Source of the DNA: Vermamoeba vermiformis
Lineage: Eukaryota > Tubulinea > Echinamoebida
Direction of reading: 5' to 3'
DNA: 64,000 bases
NCBI GenBank assembly: GCA_045837725.1
Contig: JBEWZL010000204.1
Span: 1 to 64,000 of the forward strand
Position numbers and translations under genes: made by a program. This document shows, in pieces, positions 26,001 to 38,649 of the stretch. Numbering within the stretch: the stretch's first letter is position 1; the number at the start of each line of letters is the position of its first letter. The notes beneath the pieces are model-generated. The model saw only the letters and a program-made list of their open reading frames with translations, ran no database searches and was not told where the DNA came from.

Positions 26001-27555
26001 GTAACAACTCAATTTTCCAATTTAGGAGCCATCGTATTAATTTTAAAACATGTCAGAGGTGTTGGCTAATGCGCCCCATTTGATGATTTGGAGTGACAAT
26101 GATGTTTACAATGACTTCACGTTGGGTGTCGTCGAAGGCGTTGTTCTGCCGCCTCTCGTGCTCAAACTAGCGCACGAAGTCTATCGCGAATATCAACGTC
26201 AGTTGTGGGACCCTGAGTACGAGAAGCACGTGGGCAAGCACTGCGACGAGTTCCATTTCCACAAGTATGGCGACGTCGGTGTCTTGTTCATCGACATGCG
26301 TGGCAACCGGTAAGAGGTTTAATTTCCCCTAATTAAGATTTCCCTAATGTTTCCTCGTAGTATTGACACCAACGGTGACACTTTCCCCGAAAAACCACTT
26401 GTCAGCGAGCAGCAATGGAAATTCATTGAGAAGTCCTTACACACTCCCGACTTGAAGGCTTTGCTCGTAGTTTCCGAGATTCCTTTTGTTGGCGACAGGT
26501 AGGCCAGCTTCAATCTTACCCCCACAACTTTAAACCTAATATGTTCGTGTTCTAATGTTTTTGTTAACAGCCCCGATGAGGCCAAGAAAAAGGCGTTGGA
26601 TCCGCACACCGAGTTCATCGTGGATCACTGGCCCTACAACAAAGACGAGCTCGTCAAGTTGCTGTCGATGTTGTTCGAATGGAAGGCGGCTACTAAGGGT
26701 CGCGAAGTCCTCATGATGGGCGGTGACATTCACGTTGGTGTCGAGTCTACTATCAAGGACAACAAGACCAACTCGGTCATTCGTCACGTGACTACCAGTC
26801 CGTTGACCAATCACGTCTGCAAATTTTTCCCTGCCCGTAGCGGATCCATCGATGAGCGATTCAGTTACGAACATACTGCAGGTTAGTTTTTTCATATTTG
26901 AAAGAAAATCTAGTTTCTAATTTGCCTTATTTAGTCGCTGAAAATCGAAACTATGCTTTGGTTAATACTCTCCAAAAGAACGATGGCTGGAGCGTGAATT
27001 ACTCGCTCTTGCAATCGTCGAGCAAGACTACAGTAACTACTGTCGCTAACGAGCGATGGGAAGTAGATCGTCATTCTGAGAGCTGGGCTCAAGACAAGTC
27101 TGCCGTAAGTACATTTTCTGTTACAACTTTATTCTTGGAAATTTCAGTACTTTTCAACCTAAATTGAAAAAACACCGAATATTAACTCATCTTACTATAT
27201 TATTATTATGTTTAAAGCCAATTTATTATACAAGTAATTAACAATTTATTGCTTACAGCAACTCAAAGTTTTGTTCGCTTCGGATGCGCACAAGCAGCTC
27301 ATCGACAAGACGTTCAAGAAGTTTGCTGCCAACAATAAGATCCCAGGCGAGAAGCTTTTTGATGCCGTGAGCGAGTTCTACCACGGCACCTTCCCATTGG
27401 TCAGAAAGTTGCTTGAAGCTCCGGACGCTTACGTTGCCGAATATGCTTTGCACCAATTCGACAAAGATAACAGCGGATCTATTGACGATGAAGAGTTCGG
27501 CGAATTGATCTCTGAAATGTTTGAGAAGGCTTTGTTGGAGTCGTTCGAAGCTTAA
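23035..27555 (+). CDS. double PhoD-like metallophosphatase with C-terminal EF-hand
   Basis: Seventeen exons sum to 3,210 nt (1,069 residues) without a frame break. A short coiled N-terminus (MAQQDILAHIQTLQSELQ) precedes two tandem modules of about 470 residues each. Each has a beta-sandwich-like N-terminal part (GPVIGKVTATSAI / GPVVGDVTSSSAI) and a PhoD-like calcineurin-fold catalytic part: HLGDQVY, WSDND.YNDF and GGDIHVGV. Metal ligands are visible in both copies, so both may be active. After the second module comes an EF-hand with a canonical calcium loop (DKDNSGSIDDEEF). No signal peptide, so probably cytosolic. Substrate is unknown; phosphodiesters or phosphoanhydrides are likely from the fold. 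The modules are joined by exon 25248-25325 to 25386, in phase. Two separate genes is a less likely alternative because module 1 has no stop. Confidence 0.85.
23307..25325 (+). repeat. PhoD-like module 1 of tandem intragenic duplication
   Basis: Exons 2-10 of the gene. The module shares exon borders and motif order (HLGDQVY, WSDND, LPPLLLRLGHEVYREYQ, GGDIHVG) with module 2 at 25386-27104. Confidence 0.8.
25386..27104 (+). repeat. PhoD-like module 2 of tandem intragenic duplication
   Basis: Exons 11-16 repeat the structure of module 1 (VLPPLVLKLAHEVYREYQ matches the module 1 block), followed by the EF-hand exon 27259-27555. Fewer exons than module 1 imply intron loss or gain after duplication. 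Confidence 0.8.
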
Positions 27556-27763
27556 GTTAAAAACCAACCCCTCTGTGCATGCCACAATCCCTTTTGTTCC
27601 AAATTAAATAATTTTTTAATGTTTGAAGCAAAATTTATATTTTTTTTCGTTTGACTAGTCAAATAAGAGAACTTAAGAATAATTAGAGAACGGCCCGCTA
27701 AAAAATTTTGAAAAACGCCACTGTTTCAGTTTCTATGCATTAAAAACAAGATGAAACACAACG

Positions 27764-29943
27764 ATGGAGCTTAAGGAAGAAATTATTCCTGTTTACGTAC
27801 AAACCTTGACGGGCAAATCGAAGCGGATCTGGATCAACCGACAGGCTCGCATCAGATCAATGCAGTGGGCTGTTATGTCTGCATTTGGCATACCATGCGA
27901 AAATCAAAGCTATATTTTGCTGAAAAACAGTGCGTAATCTACTTTTGAATTTTTAATTTTACTTTAATTTGAAGTTATCAATGGAACCTTATGCGTTTAT
28001 CCGGTTGTTTTTGTTGAGTTTTCGGCGATAAATTTATTAAAGTGTGCTCGCCGAAATAGCGATATTACTAAGAGTTGCAAATTAATAATATTGATGTAGA
28101 AAAATTATTAAAATTATTATAATAATTAATTGAGCGTCCGTACGACTTTCGTGCACGAAATAATTGATTTAAAAATTTTTTTGTAGGCTTGCAGCTGGAA
28201 CTAGACCGAACGTTTGCCCTGTACGTAAGTTTACTAACGTTGAATGAATAATTATTAATCTATATTTAATTTAGAATATCTCACGAGGTCAGATCAAGCA
28301 AGAAAATCAATTTTTTTTTGACCTTAGAATTCAGACGCCTTCATAGATGTTGTAATTCGTTTGCGAGGAAATGAGACATTAGATAATATGTATATAGAGC
28401 AAGATCGTAAGCGCTACCTCAAATTGAACCGAAACGCATCTGGAGCTTACTCACGAAACTTCAGCAAAGGATCTTATTACGCCAATTACGATTCAATTAG
28501 CGCAATTGAATTTATTTGTTCATCATATGAGCCCTAATACGATTAAACAAGCCTGGCAAGAGTACGCTATTCTTATCTTTATGATTAACTTAATAATTTT
28601 AACGTTCTAATTGACAGGAGTATTAATTTTAAGCCTAAAGAATCAGACAAAGCGTATAAAAAGCTTAAGAGCTTGCCATCAGACGTAAGATCCAAAAATT
28701 AGTAAATTTGGAATTGATCGATTTGCTCTTAGTGGAAGAAAAAGGCTCGGAAAGTCATTCCCCAAACACTATCAATATTAGGATATGATCAACGGAATAT
28801 TGATTTGGTTGTCAAAGCGTTGAAACCAGTGGATGCAGCTGAAGCAGTTGCGTGGTTGAAAGTGAACGGCATTATCGAGTAACGAAAATTATCTATTTAT
28901 ATCCATGTATAGTTTAAAAACTAACTATTAATTGGTAGCGCAAATCCGGATCTAGTTCAGTTGTTCGAGAAATTTCCGGATGTGGTCGCCGAGCACATCG
29001 TTAAGTACTTGACGTTAGCAGAACGACAGTCCTTTAGTAAAGCATGCACTACATTTAATAGAATAGGTATGTTTGATAATATATCGTATACCTAGGCTCA
29101 ATGCTTTTGTATTTTTAGCAAAATCGCCGGCAGCATGGAAAAATTTGGTGCTTGTCTCTGATTGGTCGAATATGACAGACAAGTGCTTCATTAAAATCAT
29201 GAAAGATTATGGCCAATTCATCGAACGATTATCAATTCAGAGGTGTTGTTATTTGACTCCTGACGCGTACGTTAAATTCTAACCCTAACCCTCGATCATG
29301 GACACTAATTTTTTTTTGCTAGTGTTAAACTCATTGGAGATTTTTGTACAAATTTAACAGTCCTATTTGCTGGAGACTGCCCCAGTATGACTTTTGCAGT
29401 CCTCGATAACATTTTCACGAAGTGTCTTAAACTCGAAGTGGTCGACTTAAGGCTTCAAAGTACCGGGAATGCACTCCTCGTGGGTAGGAGACGCCCTATT
29501 TTCACAAATTTTCTTTATTTGCTAACATAATATTTGCAGAACCAGTGCCATCCGTCAATAATTTGCAACGACTTCGAGAACTGAATATCTCAAATCGAAT
29601 CTTTGCAGAATCGTCAGAAATATCCAGCCAGTCATTGCAGATACTAAACATCAAAAACTCGTTCACTGAAAGCGGCTACAGTTCACTGAAAATAGATTGT
29701 CCGAACTTGACATATTTATTCACCAGCGAAAATCACAAACTGAACGATTCACTGAAAGAAAAATTGTCACTCAAGCACGGAATAAGTGTCCACATTTATT
29801 CAGGTGCTGGTGACGGAGAATATTTTACCTCAAAAGCACTTACGACCGACAAAGTTATCAAATCAGGAATTTACAGTACACCCTTGCAAGATGGAACAAC
29901 GTTGTGGGTATTAAGTAAAAAGAGTTCATCATCAATGCAATAA
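27764..29943 (+). CDS. ubiquitin-like / UBA-like / F-box / LRR protein
   Basis: Ten exons sum to 1,434 nt (477 residues) in frame. Residues 1-80 are ubiquitin-like: VYVQTLTGKSKRIWINRQ, then GIPCENQSYILLKNSLQLEL, then ending VVIRLRGN. A middle region (near 185-215, LGYDQRNIDLVVKALKP) looks like a UBA helix bundle. It is followed by an F-box (FPDVVAEHIVKYLTLAERQ) and degenerate leucine-rich repeats to the end. F-box proteins recruit substrates to SCF ubiquitin ligases. Exons: 27764-27929, 28187-28224, 28328-28406, 28465-28561, 28618-28684, 28733-28878, 28939-29066, 29119-29266, 29323-29483, 29540-29943. Two joins use donors that overlap apparent stops (GA/GTACGC and GA/GTAACG), which is why simple ORFs miss the fusion. 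A seven-codon uORF at 27751 precedes the start. Confidence 0.8.
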
Positions 29944-30157
29944 ATCAAATTGCCTTGGCACCGAGAATTTAGACAAATCTTTCGAAGCTACATTTTGACG
30001 AAAGTCAGACACTCATTCGATCGATGACTTCAGAAAACATTCCTACCAATAGTACGTACATTAACGGCGAGAGTTCTTAGTTTAATGGCAAGCCAAACAA
30101 AAGAAAGGTTACCTTAAACTCTAATAATCTCTACGTTTTATTTCTACAGCGTGTATT

Positions 30158-30937
30158 TTACAAAATTATACATCGATTCCATTTCGACGGTCTTTGTGGC
30201 GGCACTGTCGTCGGAACAGGTTTTGGAAGCTTCTCGATGGCTTTTTCCATATTGCGAGTAAGCGTTAAAACGGCCTCGTTAATATTGATGTTATTTTTGG
30301 CACTCGTTTCAAAATACGGAACTCCTAAATAATCTGCTAATTGCTTGGCTTCTTCGTATGAGACTTGTCGCTTATCGGCCAAATCAATCTTAGTTCCCAC
30401 TAATATTTTTTGAACATTTTCATTCGCAAAACGATTGATCTCTTCGAAGTATGCCGGAACTTGGTTAAAAGAATGTTCGCGGTCGGTGCAATCGAAGAGT
30501 ACTATAATGCCATGAGCACCGCGGTACGAGGAGGATATTGGACTATATCTTTGAAAAATTATTAGACGATGGAGTCAATTCATTTCTCGATCTTACTTTC
30601 GACCGCCAATAGAATCCCATATTTGAAGCTTGATCACTTTTGAAGTATCGGGTGATTGGATAGTTTTAATTCTCTGTCAGATAATATTTAAAAAATTAGC
30701 GAGGACTAATAAATTAATAATTACTCGATCCACTTACAAAATCGATGCCAATAGTCGAAATAAATAGTTCGGTGAAAGTATCATCCGCATATCTAGTCAG
30801 AAAGCTAGTTTTACCGGCTCCCGAACTGCCTTTGAGCAGGTACTAAAAAAACAGTTGTCAAAAAGAGCTGATCGTTTCTTAGATCTTCGCCAACTTGTTA
30901 CCTTAAACAGATAATCGTACTGAGGTTTGTTATCCAT
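30158..30937 (-). CDS. atypical Rab/Ras-like small GTPase
   Basis: Four exons (30937-30902, 30842-30738, 30673-30597, 30548-30158), 202 residues. P-loop GSSGAGKTS, switch I STIGIDF, G3 WDSIGGRK, G4 GTKID, G5 ETSAK and a C-terminal prenylation box CIIL. The G3 box normally reads WDTAGQE; here the catalytic Gln is replaced by Gly. The G4 Asn of NKxD is Thr. GTP hydrolysis and base binding may therefore be altered. The CaaX ending in Leu suggests geranylgeranylation and membrane attachment. The Rab-like order (KLQIWD, switch I IGIDF) fits the Rab family better than Ras. Confidence 0.88.
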
Positions 30938-31538
30938 ATCGTGTGCGTCTAACTAAACAAAAATATCGTTTTTCTTGTTGTTTGGTTGTCAATTTTAATT
31001 GCTTTTTATTTGAAAATCGGCTACAAAAAACTTCAACCGTGTTACTTAATAATTACATTTTATGAATGTAATAATGAATGGTACTTATAGTATAATGCTT
31101 TTAAATGTACGTCCAACCTTGGATGTTGTTTCAATGTATGTCGCATAATGCCCTTTTAAGGTTTATGCTTTATGTTTTCTCAGATTTGTGTTGATTTGCT
31201 GTTTGTTATTGTGAGTGTTGTGTAGTGTTTTAAATATTGTTAAATTAATAATTGTTTCTGTTTTCTTTGTTGGGTTCTAGAACCCGTTAGTGACTTGGAG
31301 TTGTTTATCTATATTAGATCGAGATCAAGCAGATAGTGTGATATCTAGTAGGATTGACCACGATCATGTGCTAGGTGTTATTATATGCATCTTTGTGTAT
31401 TATTGTTGCTTCGTTAATATCTGCGATTTTTTGGATCGCATCCGTTGTTTCGTTTTCTTTTGGCTCGTTTCCAAAGAGACTCTGTCCTCGAAAACGTCGC
31501 CAATTCTTCTTATATAAATAATAATATTGTTACATATA
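30938..31538. other. intergenic, no gene seen
   Basis: A 601-bp AT-rich stretch between the Rab-like gene start and the stop of the coiled-coil gene. A 75-codon plus-strand frame (31290-31517) has no family resemblance or splice context and is probably chance. The region should hold the Rab-like promoter. Confidence 0.45.
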
Positions 31539-32444
31539 TTATTTTGACAGCTCAGCATCTTTTGGGCGGTGCGTTGATCCAGTTTGCTGATTATTATTCG
31601 AACTACCAGTATTCGTAAAATAATTCGTATTATTTTTCTTATAGTCTGAATCCATACGCGTGGCTGATAATATAACGCTCTCGACGCAATAATTGACCAT
31701 TGAAAGCGATTTAAAATGCAAGGAGATCCCGTTGCTGGATTTGTCCCTGGATTCGACGATTAATCGGCCTGAAATTGATAAGCCACCGTGCGGGCCCTTA
31801 GATGTGTAGTGTGCCTTGATATTATCGCCATGGCTGAAGAAATAATTGATATATTCTTCTGCTTGTGTATGGACGGCAAATGAATATTCAATAAGCCACG
31901 GGCCAAATGGCAAAAATAATCTGCAAGCTTCGAGTGATTGGGAGACCGTATTATCTCCATGTGCTGTACACATTAAAGGGTCCAAACAGTGTGCCACTAA
32001 GCGTTTTTGATATTGTATTGATTTTTTGGCTTGATCGAGTTGTTTTTGCAATAATTCGATTTTTTTGTTAGATTCGGCCAATAAATGCTGTAATTTCGCT
32101 TCTTCTGTTATATGCTGCTTCTCTAATTGTAGAGTGATAGTCCGCTCGATGAATTTTTCTTTGACTGTTATTAAAACATGCAGATCTTCCTTAATTGTTG
32201 TGATCTTGACGTGAATATTATTTTCTACGGTCTTATTCGCGATAATCATAGTCATAATTTGTTCGATTGATTCGAGGTGGTATCCTTTATTGCTAATATC
32301 CTGGGCCAATGCTTCATCTACCGCATCCGAAATCCAAACATTTTTCTTGTCTGCTGATTCAGCCCGTATTTGAATTTTTTTGGGGCTCGTATTAGCATTT
32401 ATAATGGAAAATGTGACTTTATCAACAACGTTGGTTTCCGCCAT
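31539..32444 (-). CDS. intronless coiled-coil protein, unknown
   Basis: A single open exon of 301 residues starting at the ATG at 32444 (MAETNVVDKVTFSIINAN). The frame extends to 32549, but that extension runs into the neighbour's 5' end and has no family support. Residues about 90-140 form a charged coiled coil (ESNKKIELLQKQLDQAKKS). A C-terminal globular part of about 130 residues and an Asn-rich tail follow. No known domain is recognised. It is one of the few intronless genes here, which could mean retroposition or an old single-exon gene. It is head-to-head with the F-box gene at 32538, separated by only 93 bp. Confidence 0.75.
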   Translation of the reverse strand: MAETNVVDKVTFSIINANTSPKKIQIRAESADKKNVWISDAVDEALAQDISNKGYHLESIEQIMTMIIANKTVENNIHVKITTIKEDLHVLITVKEKFIERTITLQLEKQHITEEAKLQHLLAESNKKIELLQKQLDQAKKSIQYQKRLVAHCLDPLMCTAHGDNTVSQSLEACRLFLPFGPWLIEYSFAVHTQAEEYINYFFSHGDNIKAHYTSKGPHGGLSISGRLIVESRDKSSNGISLHFKSLSMVNYCVESVILSATRMDSDYKKNNTNYFTNTGSSNNNQQTGSTHRPKDAELSK

Positions 32445-32537
32445 CGTGCAACATGAAAAATAAAAAAATTCAATTTTCGGATCAAGTCCTTGGCAACAAC
32501 ACAAGGCCAATAAATTATTATTATATATTGTTATATT
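32445..32537. promoter_or_regulatory. 93-bp bidirectional promoter region
   Basis: Only 93 bp separate the start codons of the minus-strand coiled-coil gene and the plus-strand F-box gene, so core promoter elements must be shared or overlapping. The sequence is AT-rich with TATATA-like runs near 32,523. Confidence 0.5.
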
Positions 32538-33787
32538 ATGGGCAATCATAAAGGCAAATTAAGGGTGTCGATTGGCGACGATACATCTGCGCTGCACCTC
32601 ATAGATTTGCCGATCGAGCTTTGGGAATTGATTTTAATGCACACCGACTCTAAGACATTAGCAACTATAGTGCCTAGAGTATGTAAACTATTGAACGAGC
32701 TGAGTTCTCAAGATCACATCTGGAAACACAAGTACTTGGCTGAATACAACCCTGAGGTTGTGCCAGAACTCAGCGATGATATGAACTGGAAAATAATGTT
32801 TTTTAAAGGTAATTTTAGAATTAATTTTGATTATTTTTAAATATTGAATTTGACCCGGGTAAAATTGTGAAATATTGTAAATTTCAGCCAACGTTAAATA
32901 GCTTAATAAACCTACAATTCACGCCTTCTATAGTCGAGCAATTTTAATTTATTAGTCGGTTTAAAATTGAATCGACAAAATTATTTCGGAATTCTAAACT
33001 CGAGCAAATCCGCGGTCTAACTCAACTTTTTTACCCTAGGCAGAAGCATACTATTCCCTTTATACGGAATTGAAATTGGAAAGACTACAAAAGCGCAACT
33101 CAAAGCCAGATCTGACGCAAAAGACAACGGCGATTACTTTACCGTTCAAAACATCAATTTCTGGGTCCATTCGCATCCCGATCATAATGTATTCAATGGC
33201 ATGTACATTGCCCGCGGCATCTACATCATCCCTCCGTAAGTATCACTTGCCTTGAATTATTTTTAGCAGTCGCGGATTTGAATCTGCCCTAACGACCTTA
33301 AAAATCTACTTCCGTTTATATTATCCATTTATTTTGTTCTATTATATTGATCATATCAATCGATTGTACGAATCTATTTCTTGAGCGTACGTTTATGTTA
33401 ATTTTTTTTGGGCAGATCTTGGGAAAAGAAAGGCATTACATGGGAGAGATCGTACGAGAAATATAAAGAGCTATTAAAACAACTCCTCGGCAATGTTGTT
33501 GAAGGCCATACTCCGCGATTTCGAGAGTGGCAAGGCGAGCAATGTTTTCAGGGCGAGTTGATCTCGGTCGCGACTGAAGGCAACGTGCAATATGAAATCA
33601 AGTTTGGATTCGATTATACTCCTGGTACGTATGAATATACTATGAGACTATAAGAATATATTTATAAGCCAATTGTTTGAGAAGTTTCGAAGGATTGCTT
33701 CAACTACTAACTTCGTTTAATTTAATTACAGGAACTGAAAAGTCGCATAATACTTTGTATAATATATCTGTCATGCTTAAGAAATAA
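32538..33787 (+). CDS. F-box protein with unknown C-terminal domain
   Basis: Four exons (32538-32808, 33040-33235, 33416-33624, 33732-33787), 243 residues in frame. The N-terminal F-box is clear (LIDLPIELWELILMHTDSK, then VCKLLNELS and IWKHKYL). The rest (ILFPLYGIEIGK, INFWVHSHPDHN, ending ISVMLKK) is a compact beta-rich domain that I do not recognise and that probably binds substrate. It would act as an SCF ligase receptor. It shares a 93-bp divergent promoter with the coiled-coil gene, suggesting co-expression. Confidence 0.8.
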
Positions 33788-33889
33788 TAGCGTTCGATTT
33801 GAATTAAAGAACGTTGCAGATCCAATTTTATTTTGTTGTTAAAATAAGCGTTACAAATAACTCTTTGTGTAATTATTTGAAATTACTGA

Positions 33890-35880
33890 TTAAAATTGGC
33901 CATTTAAGAAGTTTTTGAGCAGCTCTATAGACGAAATTAGTAAAATATTTTAGAATCAAAATTTTGTAGCGGATGTGGATCTGACGAACGAAAATCTCTA
34001 CTTACGCAAAGCAGGAGCAGGTTGATACCAAGGTACCATATGACCAGCACCCTTGACTGTAGCGAAGGTCATGCGATCAAACTTGACGTACCAGCCAGCC
34101 ACTTGTTGTCCGTTCTCGTTGTTGTAATTCCACGCACCCCAAGGAGACTTGACGGATCTGCCGAGGTTCAAGATCCATGTTTGCGTGCCAACAAAATTAA
34201 TAACGGTGTCGGCATCACCAGAATATACGAGTACTTTGTATTGCGTCGAATTCACGAAGAAATCAAAGTACGGGATCATCGAGTTGTAGACGTCGGATTG
34301 ATCGTAATCAATGCCTCCACATATTTGCCAAGTACCTGGTTGAGCATGGATAGCTGATTGAACGTCGGGTCTCTGCACGAATTTTAATCAGTACAAAATT
34401 AAAAAATTACGAATAAAATTTCCGAGAATTTTTTTTGAATTAAAGCAATGCGTTTCTCTTACGTTGAAATAAGCAGTGACATAGTCATCAATGCAAGCAG
34501 GTGGGTTAGGAACGTATCTCTTCTTTGGACCGTTCTTGAAAAGCGGATGTGGAAAACGGATGCGATCTCTGACGCCATCAGCATTGCAAATATCGACCAA
34601 AATGTCATAAGGCTAATAAAAATGTTAAGGTAATGCATATATTAACGCGTTAATAGCCAAATAGTAATTGCTACAAAAATTATATCGGATCTTACATCGA
34701 TTGCGCTCATATCTACGTCATTACTGTTAGTATCACCCAGCTGCACCATTCCGTGGTATTGTCTGTTAATATATATTATTAATTTCAGTCACAACAAAGT
34801 ACAACGTTTAGGCTTACAGGTACATATTCAACGGAGCTCCAAAATCAATATCAGCCTTAATAAATTAAGATTAAATATACCGTTAATTAATTGCTATAAA
34901 TAGCTTCTTACGTCTACCAAAGGATTTCCGACCAAAAATCCACGGAATTTGTTAAACGGGCTGGTGCTAGCCAACATCGCGATCCGATAAGAAATCATAG
35001 GAATGTAGTGTCCTATTAATACTTAGTACTTATATTCCCTAATATTTAGTACTTACCAGCATAGCTCTCGCCAGCAATGTAAAAATCGTTGTTTTGGAAC
35101 TTCGGATACTGTGCGAACCATTGTTGAAGGAACTAAAAAAAGGTCTTAGTTAACCGGACTGGCTATATATTAATATAATATACCGTAATAGCATCATCTG
35201 CAGTTGAATTATCGTCGGAACTACCACTTGGATTGAAGATCGAGAAACCAACGCTGAAAACGGATCCGATCAGTTCGAACAACTTCTTCTTATTGCATTA
35301 ATAATACGTACCCTGCAGGAGAATCGAGATAGAGAACATTAGCAACCTTGTTCCAGCTATACGGATTGGCGATCAAGTTTGTATTGTTGACGGCTGAGAA
35401 AGGTCCGTTTTCCTATGCGCAAATTAGTATGAAAGTGTTAAATAAGATTAATAATAACATACAGACAATACAGCATCCATACTAGAGCATCCAGGGCCTA
35501 TTTGAATAGCATTCGTTGGTTAAAATATCCTTCAGATCAAAGTGTTTAAAAAAAAACTTACCTCCGTTGAGCCACAAAATTAAAGGATCAGTTGACGGCG
35601 CATTAGCTGACTCGACGAACCTATAATTACACGTTTAGGTAATTAAAAACAATTTTTGAGATTTTTAAAAGCGACTTTACCAGTAGAAAAGTTGTTTGCT
35701 CGAGCTAACAGGTATGTAGCCGGAGTACATGCGGAAGGTTGGTGTAAAGTTCTATATATGCAATTAATATTCTATTAATCATCGAAGGAAGCTTACCACG
35801 CCGGGAAGTTTCTGGATCAGATTCGAGTTTTGAGCCATAACGGCCAAAACAAACGCACAAAGCAAGATTATTGCTCGCAT
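33890..35880 (-). CDS. serine carboxypeptidase (family S10)
   Basis: Thirteen exons, about 414 residues. The ATG at 35880 opens a signal peptide (MRAIILLCAFVLAVMAQ). The catalytic Ser lies in GESYAG (exon 7/8 border near 35,057), the Asp in YSGDADTVINF, and the His in KGAGHMVP. The LWLNGGPGCSS pattern, with its oxyanion-hole glycines, spans the 35562/35497 splice. The last exon (33924-33890) encodes QLLKNFLNGQF, matching the family C-terminus. It is secreted or lysosomal and removes C-terminal residues from peptides. It is divergent (297 bp) from the GH1 glucosidase, another secreted hydrolase. Confidence 0.92.
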
Positions 35881-36177
35881 GTTGTCTACCTACTAAGTAA
35901 ATAATGATAAATATTAATTAAACCGTTCCAAGCACAACAAGCACTGAATTTTCAATAGAAAGTTCGCGTTTTTTATTTCAACCGTTCTTTTCAGGCAGAT
36001 TGTGCATTTAATGACACATGTTGCTAGCACCTTTGAAAAGGTATACCGTGGAATGAACAATGAGGGTGGATAGTTGATGATAACTGATCGGGTGAATCTT
36101 TGCGTCCTGTAATTCACAAATAGTTCTTGACAAGGACGCATGGAGACCCCAATTATTTGTCTTATATTTTGTTTATT

Positions 36178-38134
<1,957 letters not shown>

Positions 38135-38293
38135 ATTGTTTACGTAAATAAATATAACCTTTGATAAAGGATTTTCTGGTACTACCTGAATCATCGTACA
38201 GAAAATTAGCCAACCTTCGATTTGAATTGAAAGCAGGGACATGATCTTTTTAGATCAGAGAGCTCTTGCGAGAACTTGAAGGAAGGTGACCGA

Positions 38294-38620
38294 ATGTCTA
38301 GTATTTACAATGGATCAAATGCGTTTCTATCACCGGGCCAAAAGGTTACTCGGCAGTACTTTTCCAAGCCATACCTTTGCATAGATAGAGATCCAGACGA
38401 TTCAGAGGAAGAGGCCAATGAAGATATACAGTTTGCCAACACTTCCGACGATGAGTTAGCGAACGAAGAATATGGCCCAAGCTCGAGCTGGAAAATCAAA
38501 AAACGACGCAATAAACGTCACGTGCAACCAATCAACCTAACGGCATCAAAGGTGAACAGTGATAGCTCCTCAGATTACGATTCTATGGCCAGTATTGACG
38601 ACTATTCTGTATATGAATAA
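38294..38620 (+). CDS. small acidic protein, unknown
   Basis: A single-exon frame of 108 residues beginning MSSIYNGSNAFLSPGQK. It contains an acidic run (DDSEEEANEDIQ), a basic patch (KIKKRRNKRH) that could be a nuclear signal, and a Ser/Asp-rich tail ending YSVYE. AATAAA-like sequence follows the stop. It is 160 bp downstream of the glucosidase on the same strand. No family recognised. An upstream exon is possible. Confidence 0.55.
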   Translation: MSSIYNGSNAFLSPGQKVTRQYFSKPYLCIDRDPDDSEEEANEDIQFANTSDDELANEEYGPSSSWKIKKRRNKRHVQPINLTASKVNSDSSSDYDSMASIDDYSVYE

Positions 38621-38649
38621 ATATTTATTGCAATGACAATCACTTGATT

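Noticed and set aside
29280-29293. Telomere-like CTAACCCTAACCCT
   Set aside because: Only two units inside an intron, overlapping a normal CTAAC branch-point context. Too short to be an interstitial telomere.
31290-31517. 75-codon plus-strand ORF
   Set aside because: Cysteine- and valine-rich chance frame in AT-rich DNA, with no splice sites, start context or family resemblance.
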